Below are positions 9,010-17,599 of a stretch of DNA of 64,000 nucleotides, piece after piece (positions within the stretch are counted from its first letter, which is position 1; each line of letters begins with the position of its first letter). The notes beneath the pieces are model-generated. The model saw nothing but the letters and a program-made list of their open reading frames with translations. It searched no databases and was not told the DNA's origin. Made by a program: the position numbers and the translations under genes. Source of the stretch: Parasphaerochaeta coccoides DSM 17374 (GTDB lineage Bacteria > Spirochaetota > Spirochaetia > Sphaerochaetales > Sphaerochaetaceae). Location of the stretch: assembly GCF_000208385.1 (NCBI RefSeq), contig NC_015436.1:806001-870000 (forward strand), written 5' to 3'.

Positions 9010-10182
9010 ATGAGAAACACTGCCACCTGCCGTAGTGCCATCATTCTCGGATGCACCGGTAGCATCGGAATAACCGCCATCAAGGGGCTCTCTGCCCTTT
9101 CTTCCCCTCTGCGCATCCGCGCCCTTTCAGCCCATACCCAAGCACAAAAGCTCATTGACAGCGCGGTCAGTCTCGGCGCGGAAGCCGTCTGCTTGACCGG
9201 AGCACGCTTCTCTGATTTCCCTGTTCACTGTCCTGCGGATGTCAGGCGTTATGACGGACCGCATGGCCTGCGCTCCATGCTTGAAGACATACATGCAGAT
9301 GTCGTCCTGAATGGAATAGCGGGAGCAGATGGTCTTGCAGCCTCACGGTGGACTCTGGAGAACGGAATGGATCTCGCCTTGGCGAACAAGGAGACTATTG
9401 TCATGGCCGGTTCTCTGATAGAAAATACCGCCCGGCGGAACAGTTGCTCCATTTTTCCTGTTGACAGCGAGCACAGCGCGCTCAAGGCTCTGATTGACGC
9501 GCACGGACGGGAACGGGTCTCCTCATTAGTCATCACGGCAAGTGGTGGGCCTTTTCGTACCATCCCTATGGAAAAGCTGTACGACATCACCCCAGAGCAA
9601 GCAACCGCCCACCCAACATGGAGCATGGGCAGGAAGATATCGGTTGATTCCGCGACTCTTGCCAACAAAGGACTGGAACTCATTGAAGCCGCGCGCCTGT
9701 TCTCCTTTGATTCATCCTGCCTTGAGATTGTGATTCATCCTCAGAGCATCGTTCATTCAATGATTCGAATGGTCGATGGCGCAGTGTACGCCCAGCTCTC
9801 TCCACCGGACATGTCCCTTCCCATTCTCTCCGCTCTGGCAGGAGGCGTGCTCCCTGGCCAAGGGGTGAAAGCCCTCGATTTTACACATATTTCCTTGGAA
9901 TTTGAAAAAGCCGATGAAAAACGTTTCCCTTTCCTTGCCCTCGCTCGTTCCTGCATCAAGGGGAATGATGCTTTGCCCATAGTGTTCAATGCGGCGAATG
10001 AAGTGGCCGTCCATGCGTTCCTTGCTCGCACGTGCAGGTTTCCCGACATCTACGCGACGGTTGAAGAAGCACTTGCGCGTGGCAATTGGTCACAATATAT
10101 CGAAGACTACGAGGATGTCATGCAGGTAGATGCTTCGGCACGCAGGATTGCACAAGACATCCTCTCGGAGAAACACGTCTGA
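9010..10182 (+). CDS. dxr: 1-deoxy-D-xylulose 5-phosphate reductoisomerase
   Basis: Second step of the MEP isoprenoid pathway: conversion of DXP to MEP with NADPH, 390 residues. Visible motifs are the nucleotide loop GCTGSIGITA at the N-terminus, LANKE, the metal site VDSEHSA, the ITASGGPFR segment and the MGRKISVDSATLANKGLE block. The upstream uppS uses the end product of this pathway, so the operon joins precursor supply and carrier-lipid synthesis. The stop shares a base with the rseP start. Confidence 0.96.
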   Translation: MRNTATCRSAIILGCTGSIGITAIKGLSALSSPLRIRALSAHTQAQKLIDSAVSLGAEAVCLTGARFSDFPVHCPADVRRYDGPHGLRSMLEDIHADVVLNGIAGADGLAASRWTLENGMDLALANKETIVMAGSLIENTARRNSCSIFPVDSEHSALKALIDAHGRERVSSLVITASGGPFRTIPMEKLYDITPEQATAHPTWSMGRKISVDSATLANKGLELIEAARLFSFDSSCLEIVIHPQSIVHSMIRMVDGAVYAQLSPPDMSLPILSALAGGVLPGQGVKALDFTHISLEFEKADEKRFPFLALARSCIKGNDALPIVFNAANEVAVHAFLARTCRFPDIYATVEEALARGNWSQYIEDYEDVMQVDASARRIAQDILSEKHV

Positions 10183-11582
10183 TGTGGGATATCCTTCTTA
10201 ACGTAATCCTTGGCCTTACGGGAATCGGAATTATGATTTTTGTTCATGAAGCGGGGCATTACATTGTTGCCCGTTTCTGTGGCATCACAGTTGAAGTCTT
10301 TTCATTCGGATTGGGGCCAAAGCTATTTTCGTGGAAACGTGGCCATACGGAGTTCCGCATCAGCCTGCTTCCGGTCGGTGGATTCTGCCGGATGAAGGGG
10401 GCTGATGATCTGACCCGCGCCCTGGAAGCCAAAAACGATTCTTTCATTCATACCGAAGCAGGCTCCCTGTTCGCAGCCAGTCCCGGTAAGCGTTTCCTCA
10501 CGTATCTTGCAGGGCCTTTGTCAAATATCATCTTTGCCATCATCGTCTATACGATTTTCTCCATGATGACCTACACCACACTTTCCGACCCTGCGCGAAT
10601 CGTGGTGACAGCCGACTATTCACAGTTCTTTCCTATGGTGGGAGAAATGAATGCCGCCCGTCTCCATGGGCTTGAGACAGGCGACACCATCCTTGAAGTA
10701 GATGAAATTCCTGTACTGGACTATCAGATGTTGGTTGAATACCTGTGGAATTCACAGGGAAAGACCGTCATCTTTACTGTTCAGCGGGAAGGAAACATCC
10801 TCACATTCCCTGTCTCTCCCTTCAAGGACAAGAACAATCGCTACGCCTTTGGCATCACCAGTTATATTGAACCCGTGGTTGCCTTCGTCAAGGAAGACAG
10901 TCCTGAAAAAGCGGCAGGACTGCTGCCTGGTGACCGCATTGTGATGACCCAAACCAGCGAAGTGACCAATATGCTTGACCTGACCATTGCTCTTGAGGCA
11001 TCACCTGGCATCCAGACTTATGTTGTAGCACGTATTTCTGATGACAAGGATGCCAGCACTGCAACAGTGCAGTTCATTCCAGAAACTGACAAAGACGGAA
11101 AAGCACAGCTTTCCTTTTCGCTTGCCAGCGGAAACCGTGTCGTCACGGGACAGTCTCTTCCGAAAGCTCTGTCGTCTTCGCTGACACAATCCTTGGACAT
11201 GGTGCGGAATACCCTGACATCACTTGGCGACCTGGTCACGGGAAAAGGCAACATCAGGGACAGCTTCACCGGACCATGGAGAGCCTCCATGATGATTGGA
11301 AGCATCACGTTCCAAGGATTCAAGGAGAGTTTTTCCAGCGGACTGCGTGCCATGCTTTATCTTCTGGGAGTCGTTAGTATTTCCCTTGCCATTGCAAACA
11401 TCCTTCCTATCCCGGCACTGGACGGCGGATTCATGCTAATTTGCGTTGCTGAGATGGTGATGGGACGACAGCTTTCCCCGAAGGCGTACATGCGTATCCA
11501 GATTATCGGTGTAATCTGCATCATCACCATAATCGTCATCATGACGCTTGCCGACTTAAGATTTTACGTGAGCGGAAAGTAA
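10182..11582 (+). CDS. rseP: Site-2 zinc metalloprotease RseP
   Basis: Intramembrane protease that cuts anti-sigma factors or signal-peptide remnants within the membrane, 466 residues. The first transmembrane segment carries the zinc motif HEAGH (residues near 20), and the C-terminal segment PIPALDGGFM supplies the third metal ligand (LDG motif). Between them lies a periplasmic region with one or two PDZ-like repeats (GLETGDTILEVDEIP; AAGLLPGDRIVM). The ATG at 10182 overlaps the dxr TGA by one base (TGATG), so the start is well set. No anti-sigma factor is seen in the window. Confidence 0.93.
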   Translation: MWDILLNVILGLTGIGIMIFVHEAGHYIVARFCGITVEVFSFGLGPKLFSWKRGHTEFRISLLPVGGFCRMKGADDLTRALEAKNDSFIHTEAGSLFAASPGKRFLTYLAGPLSNIIFAIIVYTIFSMMTYTTLSDPARIVVTADYSQFFPMVGEMNAARLHGLETGDTILEVDEIPVLDYQMLVEYLWNSQGKTVIFTVQREGNILTFPVSPFKDKNNRYAFGITSYIEPVVAFVKEDSPEKAAGLLPGDRIVMTQTSEVTNMLDLTIALEASPGIQTYVVARISDDKDASTATVQFIPETDKDGKAQLSFSLASGNRVVTGQSLPKALSSSLTQSLDMVRNTLTSLGDLVTGKGNIRDSFTGPWRASMMIGSITFQGFKESFSSGLRAMLYLLGVVSISLAIANILPIPALDGGFMLICVAEMVMGRQLSPKAYMRIQIIGVICIITIIVIMTLADLRFYVSGK

Positions 11583-11589
11583 TTTCTGT

Positions 11590-12960
11590 TCACATGCGTG
11601 TTTCCAGATTAACAAAGGAAACATACCGCCCGTGGAAGCCTAGCTCGAAATCCCCTATCTCACCATTCCTCTGCTTTGCAAGGATGATCTTGATGTTCTG
11701 TATTTCAGGGGGAGGAAGATTCATGGGAGCCCCTTCTTCTTTCGCGCCAGTTTTTTTGTCCAGAGATGGCCTGTGAAGAAGCAGGACGACGTCCGCATCT
11801 TGTTCGATGGAGCCGCTTTCCCGAAGACTTGCCAACGTGGGTTCTTTCTCAGCACTGTCACGCCCGACCTGGGAAAGACAGACTATGGGGATCTCCAGCT
11901 CACGCGCAAGTGACTTCATGGCGCGTGATACCCCAGCAATCTGTTCATGACGTGGGATACGTGAATCCATGTCAGGATTAATAAGACCAATATAGTCTAC
12001 GAAGATAATCTGTGCGCCTTCCTTACGTTTCATTCTCCGCGCTTGGGCACGCAGGTCGAACAGCTTCATGTTGGGCGTATCCTGAATGCAGATTTTCTTT
12101 TCATACAATTTATCGGCAGCTTCGGAAATTGCCGCCAGATCATTCTTCTTGAGCAGCTTTGCAGAACGGAAACGCTTGAAATCAATTTTACTTTCAGCGG
12201 AAAGCAAGCGTTCCGTAATGGCAATCGCACTCATTTCAAGAGAGAAAAAACCAACACGGATGTTGTTGTGAACTGCCATGTAGCGTACCATGGACAAAGC
12301 CAGAGCTGTTTTTCCGACAGACGGTCGAGCGCCGATTACTATGAAGTCAGATGGCTGGAAACCGCCGGTCATTGCATCAAGCCGATGGAATCCACTCATG
12401 ATGCCTTCATCATCATTGGAATCCATCCTTTTTTGGATACGACCAAAGGTGTCTGCAATAAGACGGCTCATCACCTGATATTCGGCACCAGCGGCTCCTT
12501 CTGAATTCAAGGCATTGATACGGGTTTCTCCCTCATCAAGGAGCTTCTGTATGTCCTGTGCTTCGTCAAAAGCGTCGGTACGGAGACGGGATGACACATC
12601 AAGAAGACGCCTGCGCAGTGCCATGTCACGGACAATGCGGGCATAATACGTTATGTTTGTCGTGGTAGGGACATCAGATGTAATGGATGAGAGGTAGGCA
12701 TAGCCACCCACATTGGACAGCTTGTTCTTCCTTGACAAATACTCGCCGATTGTGATGATGTCAACACGCAACGATCCGTTTTCCTGATGGAACTCCTGAA
12801 TCGCGGCGAAAAGTTCTTGATGACCAGTCCTGTAGAAATCATCCGCATGGAGAAAATCTATTTCAGCAAGGAGCTGGTCATTGAGAAGTACAGCCCCAAG
12901 AACCGCTTTTTCAGCATCTTCATTATGGGGCAGTACATTCATAGATACTGGAGACGCCAT
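11590..12960 (-). CDS. dnaB: Replicative DNA helicase DnaB
   Basis: Hexameric helicase of 456 residues. The N-terminal domain begins VLPHNEDAEKAVLGAVLL; the RecA-like C-terminal domain has Walker A GARPSVGKTAL, Walker B IIFVDYIGLI and the conserved SQVGRDSAEKEP and GSIEQDADVV blocks. No intein or frameshift is visible. It is the last gene of the minus-strand rpsF-ssb-rpsR-yybS-rplI-dnaB operon, three bases after rplI, and converges on rseP with only seven bases between the stops. Confidence 0.96.
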   Translation of the reverse strand: MASPVSMNVLPHNEDAEKAVLGAVLLNDQLLAEIDFLHADDFYRTGHQELFAAIQEFHQENGSLRVDIITIGEYLSRKNKLSNVGGYAYLSSITSDVPTTTNITYYARIVRDMALRRRLLDVSSRLRTDAFDEAQDIQKLLDEGETRINALNSEGAAGAEYQVMSRLIADTFGRIQKRMDSNDDEGIMSGFHRLDAMTGGFQPSDFIVIGARPSVGKTALALSMVRYMAVHNNIRVGFFSLEMSAIAITERLLSAESKIDFKRFRSAKLLKKNDLAAISEAADKLYEKKICIQDTPNMKLFDLRAQARRMKRKEGAQIIFVDYIGLINPDMDSRIPRHEQIAGVSRAMKSLARELEIPIVCLSQVGRDSAEKEPTLASLRESGSIEQDADVVLLLHRPSLDKKTGAKEEGAPMNLPPPEIQNIKIILAKQRNGEIGDFELGFHGRYVSFVNLETRM

Positions 12961-12963
12961 GGA

Positions 12964-13632
12964 TTACTCCTCGTCAACAGTTGTTTCCTCTGCTTCACTG
13001 CCAGTAGCTTCATCAGCAGCGGCATCAACAGCTTCTTCCGTCTCGACAACTTCTTTATCAGCTTCCGCCGCCTTGACAGCAGCTTCATCAGCAGCAATTT
13101 TGGCTGCTTTCTTTGCTTCCGCCGCAGCTACTCTCGCCTTATCTTCCTCTGCCTGACGCGCAGCGGCTTCACGCTTCTTCACTTCGATGTCGCTCTCGAC
13201 AACGAGGGAGAATTGCGCGTTTTCAGATTCATAAAGATGCGCCGCAATCGAATAGGTGCCGACAGTCTTGATGGCGTGCGTAGGAACCTCAAGTTTCTTT
13301 CTCTCGATTTCTATGCCTTCCTTGGCCAAAAGGTCCTGTACCATGGAAGATGTAACGGAACCAAAGAGCTTCCCGCTCTCACCTGCCGCAACAACCACCG
13401 TCAGTGTCAGGGAGTCGATACGCTCCTTCAATGTCCGCGCGGCGTATCTTTTCTGTACCTTGCGCTTTTCAATCGCGGCAGCACGATCAGCAAACAATGC
13501 TTCATTGGCACGATTGAAAAGAACGGCCGCCCCGGTCGGAATCAGGTAGTTACGGGCATATCCGTCCTTGACGACACGGACATCTCCTTCTTCGCCCAAA
13601 TTCGGAACGTCCTGATTAAGAATGATTTTCAT
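12964..13632 (-). CDS. rplI: 50S ribosomal protein L9 with long acidic tail
   Basis: Ribosomal protein bL9. The N-terminal domain starts MKIILNQDVPNLGEEGDV and the PTGAAVLFN segment follows; the connecting helix and C-terminal domain occupy residues up to about 150. The protein is 222 residues, about 70 longer than usual: the extension is Ala/Glu/Lys-rich with coiled-coil character and ends in a run of Glu/Thr/Asp. The start overlaps the end of the upstream membrane-protein gene by 17 bases. Confidence 0.95.
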   Translation of the reverse strand: MKIILNQDVPNLGEEGDVRVVKDGYARNYLIPTGAAVLFNRANEALFADRAAAIEKRKVQKRYAARTLKERIDSLTLTVVVAAGESGKLFGSVTSSMVQDLLAKEGIEIERKKLEVPTHAIKTVGTYSIAAHLYESENAQFSLVVESDIEVKKREAAARQAEEDKARVAAAEAKKAAKIAADEAAVKAAEADKEVVETEEAVDAAADEATGSEAEETTVDEE

Positions 13633-14626
13633 TTTCGAACTCCTTGTTCGTCTTTCTAAATTCTATCCACGTTTCCAGGATTCCCACCAACGGTAATCCC
13701 AGCATGACCACGGCATTCACCAACGGGAACAGGCAGAGCAACCCACAACGGATGAACAATCCCTGCACTCCCGTTCCGGGAATCCGTGCCGACACCTGAA
13801 ATACCAAGATTGCAAAACCTTGTACCATGTACAACACGCAGGCTGCCATCAAGGTATTCCCGCCAGCCACCAGCACCGCAACCGGCATGGTGACAAACCT
13901 GCTTCCCAGAACCACGGCGAATCCCACCAGAAAAATCCATACGAACCACTGGGGGAGCCGCCATCGGGCGACCTGTGCCGTCCATTCCGGATTCTTGCCC
14001 CGCGCTATGTTTTCCGCGAGGAATACAATGAAACCGACCCACAGCATCACCATCGGCACAAGAAGCGCCATGAATACCAATCCCGCCGCCTGAACCATCA
14101 TTTCCACTGAAAATCCAGCAGGCAGCAAATCCTGTACAGAAGAAGCTCCCGGAGAAAGCGTGGCAGACATGGCATGTAATCCTTGCCGTACCGCCTCCAC
14201 CATAATCTCCCTTGTGGCTCCGGCTCCATCAGACGTTCCCGTCAGCCAGAGGGAAAAAAACATCAGGGAGAGAACTCCAAAGATACAACTTCCTGAAAAC
14301 CGCACAAACATGCGCCTTCCGGCTGTCATCACCCAAATGATGGCAGCCACACCTGGTATCATGGAAATCAAGACCTCCATGCCAGCAATTCCGGCGCCGC
14401 CATGCACAAAAAACACTTCACGCACTTTGAAGACATCAACCATCAGGGCAACAGCTACGGTCACAATGACCATGATTCTGTTTTCCCGCCGGCAATGTCT
14501 TCGGAGTGCCAGGACAAGTACAGGCAAAGGAAACACAAACCGCGGTATTCCCATCAGGCTCATCAGTACACTGGCACCGATGGCAAGCATTGCCTTCCTG
14601 TCAAGCACTCGTGTCATATCTGACAT
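13616..14626 (-). CDS. YybS-like (DUF2232) polytopic membrane protein
   Basis: Protein of 336 residues with about eight to nine hydrophobic segments and little soluble sequence. Its position between rpsR and rplI matches that of yybS-type DUF2232 proteins in other bacteria; function is not established. The family call rests mainly on context and topology. The ATG at 14626 starts nine bases after the rpsR stop. The gene end overlaps rplI by 17 bases, implying tight translational coupling. Confidence 0.65.
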   Translation of the reverse strand: MSDMTRVLDRKAMLAIGASVLMSLMGIPRFVFPLPVLVLALRRHCRRENRIMVIVTVAVALMVDVFKVREVFFVHGGAGIAGMEVLISMIPGVAAIIWVMTAGRRMFVRFSGSCIFGVLSLMFFSLWLTGTSDGAGATREIMVEAVRQGLHAMSATLSPGASSVQDLLPAGFSVEMMVQAAGLVFMALLVPMVMLWVGFIVFLAENIARGKNPEWTAQVARWRLPQWFVWIFLVGFAVVLGSRFVTMPVAVLVAGGNTLMAACVLYMVQGFAILVFQVSARIPGTGVQGLFIRCGLLCLFPLVNAVVMLGLPLVGILETWIEFRKTNKEFENENHS

Positions 14627-14634
14627 GCCGCCGT

Positions 14635-14922
14635 TTATTTCTTCTCGAACGGCAGGTAGGCCAGTACACGCGCTCTCTTTACCGCCAATGTCAAGGCACG
14701 CTGGTTCTTGGCGCATGTACCTGTAATACGGCGGGGCAGAATCTTACCGCGTTCCGTAATGAAACGCCGGAGCAAATCAGGATTCTTGTAGTCAGGGGTC
14801 ACGTTCATCTGAGTGAACTTGCACACTTTCTTCCTGAAACCACCGGGACGGCGGGGGGAACGTCGATCCCTGCCCCCAGCGGAACGGCCATCATTTTCCA
14901 TTCTATCGTCATCTTCACGCAT
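14635..14922 (-). CDS. rpsR: 30S ribosomal protein S18
   Basis: Ribosomal protein bS18, 95 residues. The core KVCKFTQ, the [22 protein letters not shown] block and the C-terminal [18 protein letters not shown] are diagnostic. It has a polar, Arg/Gly/Asp-rich N-terminal extension of about 25 residues. The ATG at 14922 is preceded by GAGGAG nine bases upstream; a start further up at 14970 would overlap ssb and lacks a site. CKF keeps one Cys and I see no zinc-binding set. Confidence 0.95.
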   Translation of the reverse strand: MREDDDRMENDGRSAGGRDRRSPRRPGGFRKKVCKFTQMNVTPDYKNPDLLRRFITERGKILPRRITGTCAKNQRALTLAVKRARVLAYLPFEKK

Positions 14923-14966
14923 ATTCACAAACTCCTCGTTAATTAACCTGTTACGGATGACTCCCA

Positions 14967-15452
14967 TCAAAACGGGATGTCATCATCAAACTGTTCAGGC
15001 CCCAGGAAATCATCCGCGGGAGCCTGCGACTGAGCCGGACGGCGGGACGGCTGCCCTTGCTCGGAGGGGTTGAATCCTCCCTGCTGGCGGCCACGATCCG
15101 AAGAACGCGAGTCAGCATTTCCGGAAGATGATCCCAGCAGCTGAAGGTTCGTAACGAATACCTCGACCTTGCTGCGGCTCTGCCCTTCCTGTTCCCAACG
15201 GTTTTGACGCAGTTCTCCGACAATAGAGACCTGTCGGCCTTTGTCAAGGTACTGATGAAGATTCTCCGCTGATTTTCCGAACAGGACACAGTCAAAATAG
15301 CTGGCTTCATCTTCCCATGTCTCTCCTGTTTTCTTCCTGCGGTTGACCGCAATGGAAAAACGGCAGACAGCGGATCCGGAATTTGCATACCGGAGTTCAC
15401 TTTCACGGGTGAGACGACCGACCAGTGCAACGACGTTCAAGTCATTCGCCAT
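14967..15452 (-). CDS. ssb: Single-stranded DNA-binding protein
   Basis: SSB of 161 residues: OB-fold in the first 105 (begins [15 protein letters not shown]), then a Gly/Gln/Ser/Pro-rich disordered linker, then the acidic partner-binding tip ending DDDIPF. Located between rpsF and rpsR, the usual place, about 45 bases before rpsR and 12 after rpsF. Confidence 0.96.
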   Translation of the reverse strand: MANDLNVVALVGRLTRESELRYANSGSAVCRFSIAVNRRKKTGETWEDEASYFDCVLFGKSAENLHQYLDKGRQVSIVGELRQNRWEQEGQSRSKVEVFVTNLQLLGSSSGNADSRSSDRGRQQGGFNPSEQGQPSRRPAQSQAPADDFLGPEQFDDDIPF

Positions 15453-15464
15453 GTCAACCTCCCG

Positions 15465-15767
15465 TCAATCTTTCTTTTTCGGGGCATGTATTTCTTTTTT
15501 CACAAAAAGAAACTTGAGAATCTGGGGAGCAAGCAGGAACTGCTTCTCATATCCCTTGATATCGGCAGGATCAGCTTGAAGCTCAAAATAGACATAATGA
15601 CCTTTGTCCTGCTTCTTGATTAGGTATGCGAGGGTTCTGACCCCCATGTCATCCTGTTTGGTGATGATTACACCTTTTTCTGCGAAAGCCTGGGTAACAA
15701 GCTCCAGGCCAGCCGTCGTCTTTTCTTCGTTCGCATCGAAGATGACGGTGAACTCATAATCTCTCAT
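15465..15767 (-). CDS. rpsF: 30S ribosomal protein S6
   Basis: Ribosomal protein bS6, 100 residues. It starts MRDYEFTVIFDANEEK and carries GVRTLAYLIKKQDKGHYVYFE, the family's central strands. AAGGAGG lies six bases before the ATG at 15767, so this start is preferred over in-frame codons further upstream. It is first in the dnaB-bound minus-strand operon; a likely promoter lies just upstream at 15820-15849. Confidence 0.95.
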   Translation of the reverse strand: MRDYEFTVIFDANEEKTTAGLELVTQAFAEKGVIITKQDDMGVRTLAYLIKKQDKGHYVYFELQADPADIKGYEKQFLLAPQILKFLFVKKEIHAPKKKD

Positions 15768-15819
15768 GGTTCCTCCTTGTGGACATAAGATCCGCACACA
15801 GCGGATAAAGAGGCAACTT

Positions 15820-15849
15820 ACACTAACATGCATCAAGAAAGCATGTCAA
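15820..15849 (-). promoter_or_regulatory. Predicted sigma-70 promoter of the rpsF operon
   Basis: Read on the minus strand, a perfect -35 TTGACA (15844-15849) is followed after 18 bases by TAGTGT (15820-15825). The -35 is strong and the -10 is weak. It lies 53 bases upstream of the rpsF start, with no other gene between. Confidence 0.45.
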
Positions 15850-15875
15850 GGCAAGCTGTTTTCCTGTCAGAACTT

Positions 15876-15921
15876 GGGAGCATAGGCTCCCGACAAATAA
15901 AAACCGCCGGTGTTCCGGCGG
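15876..15921 (-). terminator. Rho-independent terminator of the 29-residue gene, plus a second hairpin
   Basis: On the minus strand a 7-bp GC stem CCGCCGG/CCGGCGG with a four-base loop (15904-15921) is followed by TTTTTATTT (to 15895), a classic intrinsic terminator. A second perfect 6-bp hairpin GGGAGC-ATAG-GCTCCC lies just beyond at 15876-15891. Confidence 0.85.
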
Positions 15922-15954
15922 CTTTCCAAGCGGATTGCCAGGACACGCGAGAAG

Positions 15955-16044
15955 CTATTTCTTCTTGTGCCGGTTCTTCCGCAGCTTCTTCTTGCGCTTG
16001 TGAGTAGCAATCTTGTGCTTCTTTCTCTTTCTTCCGCAGGGCAC
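15955..16044 (-). CDS. 29-residue Lys/Arg-rich ribosome-associated type microprotein
   Basis: A very small gene: GTG start at 16044, TAG at 15955, with AAGGAG seven bases before the start. The product begins MPCGRKRKKHKIATHKRKKK and is about two-thirds Lys, Arg and His. This length and the KKHKIATHKRKKKLRKNRHKKK-type composition resemble the AURKAIP1/COX24-domain small proteins seen in several bacterial phyla, thought to sit on the small ribosomal subunit; that link is from family resemblance. It has its own promoter and a strong terminator, so it is a single-gene unit between murD and rpsF. Confidence 0.8.
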   Translation of the reverse strand: MPCGRKRKKHKIATHKRKKKLRKNRHKKK

Positions 16045-16108
16045 TGTAGAACTCCTTATCATGACCGACCGGGAAAACCGGCGTGGTACGACGAAATATT
16101 ACCACGAC

Positions 16109-16137
16109 ATTATGCAAGCTTGTATGCAGAACGTCAA
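16109..16137 (-). promoter_or_regulatory. Predicted promoter of the 29-residue gene
   Basis: On the minus strand, -35 TTGACG (16132-16137), exactly 17 bases, then -10 CATAAT (16109-16114). The inferred leader is about 58 bases before the GTG at 16044. Confidence 0.6.
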
Positions 16138-16225
16138 GTGGACTACGATTTTCCGCAGGGGAAAAGTTTGACAAAGCATTGTGTCCGTCTCGACTTATGG
16201 CTACACTGAACCCATGGGTGGGAAA

Positions 16226-17599
16226 ATGCGTGTACTCATTTTCGGTTTTGGCGTTCATGGCGGCGGTTATGCCGCTGCTGAATACTTTCTCTCTCGCGGG
16301 CATGATGTCTGCATCACAGACCTGCGCTCCCGCGAAGAACTAGGCTACGAGCTCGAAACCCTTGCAAGCAAAGGCTCCCGTCTAGTCTTGGGTGAACATC
16401 GCCCCGATGATGTCGCATGGGCGGATCTCGTGGTGAAGAACCCCGCCGTCCCCGCCAGTCACCCGCTGCTGCTCAAGGCAAAGAACATCATGAACGATAT
16501 GGCATGGTTGCTGTCCAACCCGAAAATTGATGAAGTGAAAATCATCGCCATCACCGGGACAAAAGGCAAGACGACTACAGCAAGCGCCATCGCCCATGTT
16601 TTGGAAAGCATGGGAAAAGAAACCCAATTGTGCGGCAACATGGGGATCAGTGGTTTTACCGTCGCGGATGACTGGGAAAGACGTCAAGCCAAGGCAGCCC
16701 ATCTTCCTTCTTACCTTGTATGTGAATTTTCATCTTGGCAAATCCATGACTGGTTTGTGGCAATGGCTCACCATAAGATTCCCCGCTTCACCACGGCTGT
16801 CCTTACCAGTTTTTTTCCTGATCACCTGAATCGCTATACAGGACTAGAGAGTTATCGCAAAGATAAGATGCATCTTTTCGGGCCACACTGTGACATCATG
16901 CTTGTCCCGGAAACCATCAGGAAGACTTTCATGCGGGAAGTGAGCGTACCCGCCAAGAACGTAAAAAGCATCGAGAAACTGTCTGCGACCGCCCAAGGGA
17001 CAATCCCGACATCTCTGCACGCAGCTTTCGCCACATGCCGTGCCATGGGTTTCCCTCCCTCCCTTATTCTGGAAGCTCTCAAGAATTTCAAGGGAGTACC
17101 ACACAGGCAGGAATATGTCTGTACGGTCGCCTCGGTCATGTTCATCAATGACTCCGCGGCAACTATCCCAGAAGCCGTCGTCTTCAGTTGCTCGTCCTTC
17201 GCTTCCCTGCCCATACATCTTGTCTGCGGGGGCACGGACAAGAATCTGGAAGCTCATTCCCTGGCAGAACCCTTCCGACAAGCCGCAAGCATCACACTCC
17301 TCGACGGTTCCTTCACCCGTGAGAAAATCATTCCACTTCTCAGGGAAATGAATCTAGAGTTTTCAGGACCTTTCCAGACCATGCATGAAGCGGTTACGGT
17401 CGCATGGGAAAAAACCGTTGACCGACTTGGCCATACCAGGAACCAAGTCGTCATGCTCTCTCCCGGTGCGGCATCTTTTGAGCTTTTCAAGCATGAATTT
17501 GACAGGGGTGACCAGTTTTGCAGGGAAGTCCAGGAACTCAGGAAAAAAGAAATCACATCAGAAAATGAACAGAGTTCAGACCGTCCCTCTACGCACTGA
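16226..17599 (+). CDS. murD: UDP-N-acetylmuramoylalanine--D-glutamate ligase
   Basis: Cytoplasmic peptidoglycan-precursor ligase that adds D-Glu to UDP-MurNAc-L-Ala using ATP, 457 residues. The N-terminal Rossmann segment begins MRVLIFGFGVHG; the ATP loop is GTKGKTTT, with the Mur-ligase features FSSWQ, FPDHLNRY and a C-terminal domain carrying FINDSAATIPEA and VCGGTDKN. The ATG at 16226 follows a GGTGGGA stretch and starts exactly at the family N-terminus; 16214 is possible. Its last 24 bases overlap the convergent FemAB-type gene. Absence of frameshifts argues that the cell still makes muropeptide precursors. Confidence 0.9.
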   Translation: MRVLIFGFGVHGGGYAAAEYFLSRGHDVCITDLRSREELGYELETLASKGSRLVLGEHRPDDVAWADLVVKNPAVPASHPLLLKAKNIMNDMAWLLSNPKIDEVKIIAITGTKGKTTTASAIAHVLESMGKETQLCGNMGISGFTVADDWERRQAKAAHLPSYLVCEFSSWQIHDWFVAMAHHKIPRFTTAVLTSFFPDHLNRYTGLESYRKDKMHLFGPHCDIMLVPETIRKTFMREVSVPAKNVKSIEKLSATAQGTIPTSLHAAFATCRAMGFPPSLILEALKNFKGVPHRQEYVCTVASVMFINDSAATIPEAVVFSCSSFASLPIHLVCGGTDKNLEAHSLAEPFRQAASITLLDGSFTREKIIPLLREMNLEFSGPFQTMHEAVTVAWEKTVDRLGHTRNQVVMLSPGAASFELFKHEFDRGDQFCREVQELRKKEITSENEQSSDRPSTH

